From positions 91,156 through 155,155 of the forward strand of contig JAFDZS010000014.1 of assembly GCA_018266775.1 (NCBI GenBank): 64,000 nt of DNA, written 5' to 3'. Positions 1-7,399 of the stretch are shown here, in pieces (the first letter of the stretch is position 1; every line of letters begins with the position of its first letter). The notes below the pieces were generated by a model, which saw only the letters and a list, made by a program, of their open reading frames with translations, did no database searches and was not told the origin of the DNA. A program made the translations under genes and the position numbers. Source of the stretch: Bacteroidota bacterium (GTDB taxonomy: Bacteria > Bacteroidota > Bacteroidia > Chitinophagales > Chitinophagaceae).

Positions 1-117
1 AATGAAAACCTCTTTCTTTTTATACTGAAACTGATGGAATTAAGTATAGTGTCAGAAAATATCAAGGGCTAATTTTGATACGATTTTTTCATTCATTATC
101 TTTTTTACATTTTGATA

Positions 118-1146
118 TTACAATGCCAGCAAACTGCAACCCCTGATATCGCTATTGTCCAACCGCCCCAACACTTCAAAGGTTTGATTGCTGTATAGTT
201 TTCCCAGGTCGCTGGTGGCAATAAAACTGCAACTGTAAATATTGGCCAGGTCAATAACGTTGATGGCGCCATTGATGGGTTTTACTTTCACATCATCTGC
301 AGTGTACAACGCAAACGGGTCATCTTCTTCGCGGATTAAAATTTTCATCCAGCCGGGGCAATGAAAAATGCCTTCACCACGGGAATAAGCCTGCGATAAT
401 AATTCCGTCATTCCATATTCTGAATGAACAGAAGTGATGCCCAGGTTTTCCTGTAATAACCGGTGTACTTCCTGTCGTGTAATTTCTTCCCGTCTTCCTT
501 TCATTCCCCCGGTCTCCATAACGGTAGTATGTTTTAACTGCATAGGAAATTGTTCTGCAAAATCCAGCAGGGCATAAGTAACCCCAATAAGCAGGGTACG
601 TTGTTGCAAAATTTCGTTATGTAAAATAGTGGTATGCAGTTTATCAAAGTCGTACAGGTAAAAACCACTGAGTTTATGATCGCTTTGTTCAATTAAATCA
701 TTTACCATAAATACCAGCGAAGAATTGTTGCGTTCCAGGTAAGACGGTAACAATCCCAATATGCAGCGGTTGGCTGCGGGGCCATAAAAACGTTGAAAAC
801 ACCGGATAAAACTTTCGCGGTAAATGGAAATATCATTTATATAATGCCTGCTGTTACCGGTAGCCGTGGTGCCGCTGCTTTCAAAAATCAAAGGTTCTTC
901 TGCTTCAGGTTCTGTATTGTTACAAATTACCTGGTGTGTTTTAAAAAATGAAATGGGCAGAAAGGGAACCTGGCGAATATTTTTTACCGCATGCGGCTGC
1001 ACTTTTATGAGGTCGCAATAGGTACGGTACACCTCGTTATGTTCATATTGAAAAAGAAACACCTCCAGTACCAGTTCAGTAAAGTTATTGGATGAAGCAG
1101 CAAAAACTCTTTTTTCAAGGTCAATATTTTTAACGGGATGTTTCAA
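118..1146 (-). CDS. LuxE-family acyl-protein synthetase-like protein
   Basis: The 342-residue product resembles the LuxE / coenzyme F390 synthetase-like branch of adenylate-forming enzymes, which activate an acyl group as acyl-AMP and pass it to a protein or CoA. Seen directly: the PFLPISFFKTH segment near residues 61-71 and the Ser/Thr/Gly-rich AMP-binding loop FESSGTTATG near 88-97, followed by a long mixed alpha/beta body without signal peptide or membrane segment, so it should be cytosolic. Its length matches LuxE-type proteins and is shorter than full phenylacetate-CoA ligases. No luxC/luxD partners lie nearby, so there is no sign of a bioluminescence operon; the substrate is unknown. 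It is divergent from the lipoprotein gene at 1183. The family call is fairly secure, the reaction is inferred. Confidence 0.8.
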   Translation of the reverse strand: MKHPVKNIDLEKRVFAASSNNFTELVLEVFLFQYEHNEVYRTYCDLIKVQPHAVKNIRQVPFLPISFFKTHQVICNNTEPEAEEPLIFESSGTTATGNSRHYINDISIYRESFIRCFQRFYGPAANRCILGLLPSYLERNNSSLVFMVNDLIEQSDHKLSGFYLYDFDKLHTTILHNEILQQRTLLIGVTYALLDFAEQFPMQLKHTTVMETGGMKGRREEITRQEVHRLLQENLGITSVHSEYGMTELLSQAYSRGEGIFHCPGWMKILIREEDDPFALYTADDVKVKPINGAINVIDLANIYSCSFIATSDLGKLYSNQTFEVLGRLDNSDIRGCSLLAL

Positions 1147-1156
1147 TATCTATTTG

Positions 1157-1164
1157 TAAATTTG
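1157..1164 (+). promoter_or_regulatory. Candidate Bacteroidota -7 element (TAAATTTG)
   Basis: TAAATTTG matches the phylum's TAnnTTTG -7 consensus and lies 18 bases before the ATG of the lipoprotein gene at 1183. No clear TTTG -33 element is visible, so support rests on one element plus position. Confidence 0.4.
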
Positions 1165-1182
1165 AATTAACAATACACAAAA

Positions 1183-1629
1183 ATGCGATATACTTTATTA
1201 ATAGTGCTGGTTTGTTTTTTGGTTGCCTGCAGCAAAGATAAGTTCACCACGGCTCCGCAAATCAGTTTTGTTTCTTTTAATCCACAGGAATATTTTCAGG
1301 GTACTGTTGATCCGGCGGCTCTGCCAGTACTTACTATACATGTTACCGATGCAGAGGGTGATTTGGGTTTTAAATCCGGTAAAGACACGTCATTTGTTTA
1401 CCTGCTGAACCTGCGTACCAATAAATTTGATTCGATTGCATTGCCGGATATTGGAACGGCAACACAGAAAAATTTTAAAGCAGATGTGGCTATCAATATG
1501 AAACAATTTCTTGGTGTTCCCAACTTTGCAGTAAAAGATACCATTTACTATAAAGTATACGTTAAGGACTTCGCAAAAAATAAAAGCAACGAAATCACCA
1601 CTGATAAGCCTATTCTGTACTACCCGTAA
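1183..1629 (+). CDS. Small lipoprotein of unknown function
   Basis: The protein has 148 residues. The N-terminus is a lipoprotein signal: a short hydrophobic stretch ending in LVACS with the lipidation Cys at residue 16, so the mature protein should be anchored to a membrane facing the periplasm or cell surface. The mature part is mostly predicted beta structure, with a PVLTIHVTDAEGDLGF segment resembling cadherin/Ig-like surface modules and acidic residues that could bind calcium. Its stop overlaps the start of the next gene by one base (TAATG), so the two are translationally coupled. I do not recognise a named family beyond Bacteroidota hypothetical lipoproteins. Confidence 0.8.
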   Translation: MRYTLLIVLVCFLVACSKDKFTTAPQISFVSFNPQEYFQGTVDPAALPVLTIHVTDAEGDLGFKSGKDTSFVYLLNLRTNKFDSIALPDIGTATQKNFKADVAINMKQFLGVPNFAVKDTIYYKVYVKDFAKNKSNEITTDKPILYYP

Positions 1630-2456
1630 TGAAGTGGCTGAAGTTTATCTTATCCCATTCTATTTTTATTGCCATTTGTGCCGCAGCACTTTGTTATCAA
1701 ACGGCAGTTTTATTGCAGGTAACGCTTACACCATGGCTGTATGCTTTTATTTTCTTTTCAACCATCACCAGTTATAATTTTTACTGGCTGCTGAGTGGCT
1801 TTGTTTTTTCCCGGCAATCTATTTACGATTTTTTACGAAAGTTTTTTTCTAACGTAATCGCTTTGCTTGCCGGTGGTGCCGGTATGCTCATTACTTTGCC
1901 TCAATTGGTTCATTTATGGGGCGTTATTGCCATTGGGTCAGTGCTCACCATATTGTACACCATTCCTTTATTGCCTGTAAAAATATTACAAACTGCACGC
2001 AGGTACGGGTTGATAAAAACTTTCTTATTAGCATTTACATGGGCTTTTGTAACTGTGCTCATCCCTTACCAGCAACAGCCAACAGGCAACACGATCACCC
2101 TCTTCATGCTGTTCAATAACCGGTTTTTATTTATGTTGATGTTATGTATCATCTTCGATGCAAGGGATACAAAAGTTGACCAGATCCGCGGCCTGCAAAG
2201 TCTTACCACAATCATCAGTGCCAAAACAGTGCAGTATATCATGTACGGCATATTTGCTGCATTTCTTTTAAACGGTATTGCTTTAAGAATGTATTATCAT
2301 GAACAACTGCAGATCATTGCCCTGCTTATAACAGGTGTGGTAACGGCTATGGTGTATTTCTTTTCCCTGAAAAAACAAGGCTATTACTTTTACTACTTTG
2401 TTGTGGATGGTATGATGTTATTTTCTGCCCTGGCTACTTATGTGGCAAGTATTTAA
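1629..2456 (+). CDS. UbiA-superfamily-like integral membrane protein
   Basis: A 275-residue, very hydrophobic protein with about eight predicted membrane helices. A loop containing DARDTKVDQIRG near residues 177-188 matches the second Asp-rich motif (D-x3-D) of UbiA prenyltransferases, enzymes that join polyprenyl chains to aromatic acceptors in the membrane. The first Asp-rich motif expected in the N-terminal half is not evident: SYNFYWLLSG occupies the likely place and has Asn but no Asp. It may therefore be a divergent or non-catalytic homologue. It is coupled to the upstream lipoprotein gene by a one-base overlap, and that partner gives no substrate clue. The superfamily call is moderate, the activity uncertain. 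Confidence 0.7.
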   Translation: MKWLKFILSHSIFIAICAAALCYQTAVLLQVTLTPWLYAFIFFSTITSYNFYWLLSGFVFSRQSIYDFLRKFFSNVIALLAGGAGMLITLPQLVHLWGVIAIGSVLTILYTIPLLPVKILQTARRYGLIKTFLLAFTWAFVTVLIPYQQQPTGNTITLFMLFNNRFLFMLMLCIIFDARDTKVDQIRGLQSLTTIISAKTVQYIMYGIFAAFLLNGIALRMYYHEQLQIIALLITGVVTAMVYFFSLKKQGYYFYYFVVDGMMLFSALATYVASI

Positions 2457-2457
2457 G

Positions 2458-2465
2458 TAATTTTG
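2458..2465 (+). promoter_or_regulatory. Candidate -7 element (TAATTTTG) for the M42 peptidase
   Basis: TAATTTTG fits TAnnTTTG and begins 27 bases before the ATG at 2485, immediately after the UbiA-like stop codon. The -33 element is not obvious. Confidence 0.4.
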
Positions 2466-2484
2466 CTGTTCTAAATACACTACA

Positions 2485-3591
2485 ATGGCAAAAGCAAAGC
2501 AAAAGAAACATATTTTGACAGAACAATCCTGGACATTTCTTAAAAATTATATCAATACCCCATCACCAACTGGTTTTGAAAGCAGTGGACAAAAACTGTG
2601 GTTAGATTATGTGAAGCCATTTGTTGACAGTCATTTTACTGATCCTTATGGAACAGCTGTGGGGGTGATTAATCCTGAGGCGCCGTTTAAAGTAGTGATA
2701 GAAGCGCATGCAGATGAAATCAGCTGGTTTGTGAATTATATTTCAAATGAAGGATTGATTTATTTAAAGCGTAACGGGGGAGTGGACCACCAGATTGCAC
2801 CTGCAAAAAGGGTATTGATTCATGGCAAAAAAGGAGCAGTAAAAGCAGTATTTGGCTGGCCGGCCATTCATACCCGTATCAATAATACCGATGGTAAAGA
2901 AACAGCGCCCAAAGTAGATAACCTGTTTTTGGATTGTGGTGCCCGCAGTAAAAAAGAAGTGGAAGAACTGGGCATACATATTGGCGCAGTGGCCACTTAT
3001 GAAGAAGGCTACGATGAACTGGCTTACGATTATTTAATTGCCCGTGCGTTTGACAATCGCATTGGCGGCTTTATGATTGCTGAAGTGGCAAGAATGTTAA
3101 AGGCGAATAAAAATAAACTGCCCTTTGGTTTGTACGTGGTAAATGCGGTACAGGAAGAAATTGGTTTGCGTGGTGCAGAGATGATTGCCCGCAGGATTAA
3201 ACCTGACGTGGCTGTTATTACCGATGTTACACACGATACCACCACGCCCATGATCAACAAAATGATAGAAGGTGATTGTGCCTGTGGTAAAGGCCCTTCG
3301 TTAGCGTATGGCCCGGCTGTTCATAATAAACTGCTGAACCTGGTGCAAACGGTAGCCGAAAAAAATAAAATTCCTGTGCAATTACGCACTGTAAGCAGAA
3401 GCACCGGTACTGATACAGATTCATTTGCGTATGCCAATGATGGATGCCCCTCTGTTTTGATTTCAATTCCCTTGCGCTATATGCACACAACCGTTGAAAT
3501 GCTGCATAAAGATGATGTGGAGCATACCATTAAATTGATGTATGAAACATTACTTACACTGACGCCGAAAACGAATTTGAGCTATTTCTAA
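2485..3591 (+). CDS. M42 family metallo-aminopeptidase
   Basis: The 368-residue protein has the layout of M42 (FrvX/PepA-like) di-metal aminopeptidases, which trim short peptides in the cytosol. Visible landmarks are the first metal ligand in EAHADEI (His75), an AFDNRIGG segment, the catalytic glutamate pair in AVQEEIGLRGA (Glu224/225), the VITDVTHDT metal-binding segment, and a C-terminal RYMHTTVEMLHKDD block carrying the last metal-binding His. There is no signal peptide. The length is normal for M42. A small membrane-protein gene follows after 8 bases, so the three genes to 4299 may be one transcript, although the small proteins have no evident link to peptidolysis. Confidence 0.92.
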   Translation: MAKAKQKKHILTEQSWTFLKNYINTPSPTGFESSGQKLWLDYVKPFVDSHFTDPYGTAVGVINPEAPFKVVIEAHADEISWFVNYISNEGLIYLKRNGGVDHQIAPAKRVLIHGKKGAVKAVFGWPAIHTRINNTDGKETAPKVDNLFLDCGARSKKEVEELGIHIGAVATYEEGYDELAYDYLIARAFDNRIGGFMIAEVARMLKANKNKLPFGLYVVNAVQEEIGLRGAEMIARRIKPDVAVITDVTHDTTTPMINKMIEGDCACGKGPSLAYGPAVHNKLLNLVQTVAEKNKIPVQLRTVSRSTGTDTDSFAYANDGCPSVLISIPLRYMHTTVEMLHKDDVEHTIKLMYETLLTLTPKTNLSYF

Positions 3592-3599
3592 AATATGTT

Positions 3600-3812
3600 A
3601 TGTCAAAATGGATATACATAACCATTATGATGTTATTGGCCGGTGCTGGTATAATTTTATTATTGACTGAAAAGAAACAAGCAGACGAAAACAGGAAAGA
3701 ATCAGACCGGATTTTGCAGGAATTCAGAACGCTGGACAGTAGTTTAAAAGTATCCAATCACCAGATCGATTCATTGAATAAAACTTTATTGGATTCGCTC
3801 TCAAAGAAATAA
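3600..3812 (+). CDS. Small single-pass membrane protein with coiled coil
   Basis: A 70-residue protein: one membrane helix (about residues 5-24) followed by a charged, helical, heptad-like tail rich in Lys, Glu, Asp and Leu, suggesting a short coiled coil. It lies 8 bases after the M42 peptidase and 4 bases before the next membrane protein, so it is probably co-transcribed with them. No family is recognised. The tight spacing and sensible composition make a real gene likely. Confidence 0.65.
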   Translation: MSKWIYITIMMLLAGAGIILLLTEKKQADENRKESDRILQEFRTLDSSLKVSNHQIDSLNKTLLDSLSKK

Positions 3813-3816
3813 AATT

Positions 3817-4299
3817 ATGGAAAACCGGTTTGTACGATATTCCCAACTGTATGTGCTGCTGTTCATACTTTTTTTAAGTATAGTAACAGGTATAGCTGTA
3901 GTATTTTTTGCGTTCTGGGGTTTTGGTAAACTGATATTATCCAAACCCGGCGACCTGGTGTATGCTTCGTTTATTGTTTCTTTTTTACCTGCGGTATTTA
4001 TAGCGATATATACAGTGTTTTATAAAAGAACCGCATCACATCCATCCAGTATAGTAAAAATAATTTCCCGTATTATTTTTATTGCAGCTTTGTTGATCAG
4101 TGTCGCAGTGATTGTGGCATCGTTCAGTAAATTTGTAGCTACAAACAGCAGGGCAATTGAAGATTACTGGAGCTGCAGCCTTACTTATGCAGCCGGTAAT
4201 GTTGCCACTATATTTATTATTGCTATTGTGCAGGCATTCACTACCAAAAAAGAAGAAGACTGGATGGAGAAAAGAAGGCGCTTACACAATGATGTATAA
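3817..4299 (+). CDS. Four-helix membrane protein of unknown function
   Basis: A 160-residue protein with four predicted transmembrane helices (about 10-35, 50-70, 82-103 and 120-143) and a basic, charged C-terminal tail (MEKRRRLHND). It follows the 70-residue membrane protein after 4 bases. No motif for transport or catalysis is visible. The last six codons and the stop are part of an 18-bp unit that is repeated once more directly after the gene. Confidence 0.7.
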   Translation: MENRFVRYSQLYVLLFILFLSIVTGIAVVFFAFWGFGKLILSKPGDLVYASFIVSFLPAVFIAIYTVFYKRTASHPSSIVKIISRIIFIAALLISVAVIVASFSKFVATNSRAIEDYWSCSLTYAAGNVATIFIIAIVQAFTTKKEEDWMEKRRRLHNDV

Positions 4300-4317
4300 T
4301 TACACAATGATGTATAA
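4282..4317 (+). repeat. Perfect 18-bp tandem duplication across a stop codon
   Basis: TTACACAATGATGTATAA occurs at 4282-4299 and again, identically, at 4300-4317. The first copy encodes the end of the membrane protein including its TAA stop. The unit is a multiple of three bases. Confidence 0.9.
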
Positions 4318-4328
4318 ATATCCGGCAT

Positions 4329-4358
4329 AAAAAAATCCCCGCCAGGACTGGCAGGGAT
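4329..4358 (-). terminator. Rho-independent terminator of the Hsp20 gene
   Basis: Read on the minus strand, a GC-rich hairpin (ATCCCTGCCAG / CTGGCGGGGAT, one wobble, at 4335-4358) is followed by six T residues. It lies 43 bases beyond the Hsp20 stop codon. Confidence 0.85.
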
Positions 4359-4400
4359 GAATCAAAACCAACTGTATGCTTATGAAAAACTTTTATTTAA

Positions 4401-4838
4401 TTACTGAATGCTGATTTGCTGAGCAACTGCTTTTTCTTCTTCTTTCTTAGGCAAACCAATATGCAAAATGCCGTTTTCGTATTTGGCAGCAATCTTGGCT
4501 GCGTCAATCTTATCATCCAGCGTAAAGCTGCGTTTAAATGATTTGGCACTGAATTCGTTGCGGATCACTTTATCAGTTTCAGATTTGGTTTCTTCTTTCT
4601 TTTCACCGGTGATGGTAAGAATGTTACCATCTAATTTTACGTTGAAATCAGTTTTTTCAAAACCTGGTGCTGATACCTGCAAATGATAGTGATCATTTTT
4701 CTCTACAATGTTTACAGGAGGAAATGCAAAAACATCCTGCCTGATGGCCTTGCCAAAAGAAGGCAATTCATTGAAGAAATCGTTCATTAATCCGTCAAAG
4801 GATTTAACCAGTCCGTTGTTAGCTTTTACAAATGTCAT
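4401..4838 (-). CDS. Small heat-shock protein, Hsp20/alpha-crystallin family
   Basis: The 145-residue protein is an ATP-independent holdase that binds unfolding proteins in the cytosol and hands them to DnaK/ClpB. Visible features: a short hydrophobic N-terminal arm, an alpha-crystallin domain from about residue 40 to 130 containing the conserved APGFEKTDFNVKLDGN and YENGILHIGLPKKEE blocks, and a short tail with an I-x-I-like end (QISIQ). The length is typical. The gene is transcribed alone, with a strong terminator downstream. An AT-rich 250-bp stretch separates it from the divergent bacilliredoxin gene; I saw no CIRCE-type inverted repeat there. Confidence 0.95.
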   Translation of the reverse strand: MTFVKANNGLVKSFDGLMNDFFNELPSFGKAIRQDVFAFPPVNIVEKNDHYHLQVSAPGFEKTDFNVKLDGNILTITGEKKEETKSETDKVIRNEFSAKSFKRSFTLDDKIDAAKIAAKYENGILHIGLPKKEEEKAVAQQISIQ

Positions 4839-5061
4839 AGCTGTACTATTTTTTTAGTTTTTAAAATTGTTTATTTGCTGATAACAAATCAAATAGTATT
4901 CCATGCCATTTTTTATGACTTAATAACCATTTTTTTAAATCAACTAAGCCATAATGTCGCTTTTAGTCAACCGCATATGACATAATTGCTGATTGTATTA
5001 CAAATTCCAGATTTGGTAAACACATCCGTAATGAAAATGGAGAATGAATGGTATAACTAAG

Positions 5062-5069
5062 TAATTTTG
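5062..5069 (+). promoter_or_regulatory. Candidate -7 element (TAATTTTG) for bacilliredoxin
   Basis: TAATTTTG fits TAnnTTTG and ends 20 bases before the ATG at 5090, a usual spacing for a short leader. No clear -33 element is seen. Confidence 0.45.
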
Positions 5070-5089
5070 TACCTCAAAAAAGATAACAC

Positions 5090-5506
5090 ATGTATCCGGA
5101 AGAAATTGTAATACCAATGAAAGAAGAGCTTACAGACAATGGCTTTTCAGAAATGCTTACGTCAGATGAAGTGGAAGAAGCATTAAAAACTCAAGGCACC
5201 ACACTGGTGGTAATTAATTCTGTATGCGGCTGCAGTGCCGGTACTGCAAGGCCAGGTGTATTACTGGCCGTTCAGCATAGCGAAAAAAAGCCCGATCAGT
5301 TAACTACCAGCTTTGCAGGTTTTGATGTTGATGCCGTTAAGAAAATAAGGGAACACCTGTTGCCTTATCCTCCTTCATCGCCATCAATTGCATTATTTAA
5401 AAACGGCCAGTTAGTGCATTTTATTGAAAGGCACATGATAGAAGGCAGAAGCGCACAGATGATTGCCGAAAATCTCATCGGCGCATTTGATCAATATTGC
5501 AATTAA
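5090..5506 (+). CDS. Bacilliredoxin (BrxA/BrxB, YphP/YqiW family)
   Basis: The 138-residue product has the thioredoxin-like fold of YphP/YqiW proteins, which remove bacillithiol from S-bacillithiolated proteins. The active-site CGC motif is at Cys46-Gly-Cys48 in NSVCGCSAGTARPG, followed by the conserved SPSIALFKNGQLVHFIERH block near residues 105-123. There is no signal peptide. The protein is nearly the same size as the Bacillus proteins. Its presence suggests that this organism makes bacillithiol, as many Bacteroidota do, but no biosynthesis genes are in the window. It is followed by a terminator and is probably monocistronic. Confidence 0.93.
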   Translation: MYPEEIVIPMKEELTDNGFSEMLTSDEVEEALKTQGTTLVVINSVCGCSAGTARPGVLLAVQHSEKKPDQLTTSFAGFDVDAVKKIREHLLPYPPSSPSIALFKNGQLVHFIERHMIEGRSAQMIAENLIGAFDQYCN

Positions 5507-5543
5507 GGTTCAATCAAGTTATTCAGATGGGTTAGTGAATAAA

Positions 5544-5568
5544 CCCCCTGCCATGCGGGGGGATTTTT
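5544..5568 (+). terminator. Rho-independent terminator after bacilliredoxin
   Basis: A C-rich/G-rich hairpin (CCCCC...GGGGG around TGCCATGC) is followed by ATTTTT. It lies 38 bases after the stop codon at 5506. Confidence 0.8.
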
Positions 5569-5634
5569 ATTTCCTGATGAGGGCTTGAATTAATTGAATA
5601 TATTGCAGCACTTTTTAAAAGCTAAGTCCTCAAT

Positions 5635-6951
5635 ATGTATCCCGATTTATATTACGTTTTCAAAGATTGGTTTGGTGTGGAATGGAAATCGCTGAGCATT
5701 TTACACATGTTTGGTTTAATGGTGGCAGTATCATTTATTATAGCTGCTGTTGTATTAACTGCTGAATTGAAGCGCAGGGAAAAAATGGGATTATTATCAC
5801 CACGGGAAGAAGTGATTACAGTAGGTAAGCCCGCAGCTTTATCCGAGTTATTGATCAATGCTTTGATTGGATTCATCTTTGGTTTTAAAGTGATTGGTTT
5901 GCTCATGAACCGGCCGGATGATATGGATCCGCAATCCTATATTTTTTCACGGGAAGGAAATTTATTGGGAGGGCTTGCCTTAGCAGCCCTGCTGGCAGGT
6001 TACAAATGGTACGAAAAAAATAAACAAAAACTAAAAGAACCAGAAAGGCGTAATGTAAGAATTTGGCCGCACGACAGGGTGGGAGACCTTGTCATTCTGG
6101 GTTTGTTGTTTGGTATTCTTGGTGCAAAGGTTTTTGATGGTTTGGAAAACTGGGATGAGTTTGTAAAAGATCCTATTGGCAGATTATTCTCCCAAAGCGG
6201 ACTGACATTTTATGGAGGACTCATTACTGCAGCTGTGGTTATTTGCTGGTATGCAGCAAAAAGAGGCATCAAAATAATTCACCTCGTGGATTCTGCGGCC
6301 CCGGCACTAATGATAGCTTATGCTGTCGGGCGCATTGGTTGCCAGGTGGCAGGAGACGGAGACTGGGGCGTTTACAACAGTGCTTATGTAAATGACGAAG
6401 CCAATCCTGTGAAAGTGCGCCTGGCAAATGAGGGGGATTTTAACCGTGTATTACAAAAAGACTCTACCTATTTTATTAATGGAAAATTACCAGATGTGAT
6501 GGAATATAATGGCCGTACTTCCAAGGATTTAGCGCATGTACCTCATATTTATTTTAAAGGTCCGTCCTGGCTTCCCAACTGGATGTTTGCGTATTCATAT
6601 CCTAAAAATGTGAATGCTGATGGCGTCCTTATTCCCGGCGATAACGATCAGCATAACCGTGTATTACCAACGCCTGTATTCCCTACACCGTTTTACGAAA
6701 CAGTTGCCTGTTTACTATTGTTTCTTTTCCTGTGGTTAATTCGTAAACGGATAAAAACACCAGGTGTAATTTTTGGTATTTATTTGATATTAAATGGGTT
6801 AGAGCGTTTTTTTGTAGAAAAAATTCGGGTAAACACCACCTATACCTTATTTGGGTATCACCCCACCCAGGCAGAGATTATTTCATTCCTGCTATTTGTT
6901 TCAGGTATCATTTTAGTGCTGTATCAAAGAAAATTTACTAAAAGTAATTAA
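5635..6951 (+). CDS. lgt: Prolipoprotein diacylglyceryl transferase
   Basis: Lgt transfers diacylglycerol from phosphatidylglycerol to the lipobox cysteine of prolipoproteins in the inner membrane. The 438-residue protein has about seven membrane helices. The Lgt signature AVGRIGCQVAGDGDWG is near residues 230-245, preceded by the SGLTFYGGLI segment and followed by a C-terminal NGLERFFVEKIR block. It is longer than the E. coli enzyme (about 290 residues) because of an insert between helices around residues 250-340, a form I associate with Bacteroidota. The gene is essential for the many lipoproteins encoded in this window. It appears monocistronic. Confidence 0.95.
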   Translation: MYPDLYYVFKDWFGVEWKSLSILHMFGLMVAVSFIIAAVVLTAELKRREKMGLLSPREEVITVGKPAALSELLINALIGFIFGFKVIGLLMNRPDDMDPQSYIFSREGNLLGGLALAALLAGYKWYEKNKQKLKEPERRNVRIWPHDRVGDLVILGLLFGILGAKVFDGLENWDEFVKDPIGRLFSQSGLTFYGGLITAAVVICWYAAKRGIKIIHLVDSAAPALMIAYAVGRIGCQVAGDGDWGVYNSAYVNDEANPVKVRLANEGDFNRVLQKDSTYFINGKLPDVMEYNGRTSKDLAHVPHIYFKGPSWLPNWMFAYSYPKNVNADGVLIPGDNDQHNRVLPTPVFPTPFYETVACLLLFLFLWLIRKRIKTPGVIFGIYLILNGLERFFVEKIRVNTTYTLFGYHPTQAEIISFLLFVSGIILVLYQRKFTKSN

Positions 6952-7016
6952 CTTATCTTCAATATTTTATATTGGTTATATCAATTAATTAATGAGATTG
7001 GCCAACATATAATTGC

Positions 7017-7253
7017 TCACTTACAGGTAAGCATACGGTCAGCATAGTTCCGCCTGCTTTTATATTGGGCAAATCCTGAGTCAATACTCGATACCAGTAC
7101 GATAATGCTATTAGAATAAACTACAGCATTGATAATTGCCCGACGCTGATTAACTCCTGATTCTGCCAATGCTATTTTTTCCTGAGGTGTAACATAATAG
7201 GATGCAACAACGTATCTCCATTGCAGCAATTGCCTGAATAAAGACTTCACCAT
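7017..7253 (-). CDS. Doubtful 78-residue hypothetical protein
   Basis: This is the only open frame of note in the 448-bp gap between lgt and the receptor gene at 7400. The translation (MVKSLFRQLLQWRYVVA at the start) has a balanced composition with a plausible amphipathic middle part, but no family is recognised and no ribosome-binding site is evident. A second ATG five bases upstream opens a different, shorter frame, so the region could be a decayed gene. It is divergent from the receptor gene and faces the AGTAC-repeat region. Treat as weak. Confidence 0.3.
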   Translation of the reverse strand: MVKSLFRQLLQWRYVVASYYVTPQEKIALAESGVNQRRAIINAVVYSNSIIVLVSSIDSGFAQYKSRRNYADRMLTCK

Positions 7254-7275
7254 TCATAACGTTATTTTGCCATTC

Positions 7276-7318
7276 AGTACTAAACAATGTACTATGCAAA
7301 ACAAAGTACCTACTTTTG
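7276..7318 (+). promoter_or_regulatory. Promoter with repeated AGTAC/GTACT half-sites upstream of receptor gene
   Basis: AGTACT (7276-7281), GTACT (7289-7293) and AGTAC (7305-7309) are followed by TACTTTTG (7311-7318), a perfect TAnnTTTG -7 element. The regularly spaced half-sites overlapping the promoter look like an operator, of the kind seen for PadR-type repressors; that link is inference. The start codon is about 80 bases downstream. Confidence 0.5.
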
Positions 7319-7399
7319 TGAAGTAGTTATTAAAGTATATAACTGCACTTATTTATAGCCATTCCGTTTAGCCAACGGAAACAAAAACAAAGTATAGTC

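Noticed and set aside
1..117. Coding sequence at the left edge
   Set aside because: Short AT-rich stretch with stops in all useful frames; nothing convincing.
4839..5089. CIRCE or other heat-shock operator upstream of Hsp20
   Set aside because: I searched the 250-bp gap by eye and saw AT-rich sequence but no long spaced inverted repeat of the expected form.
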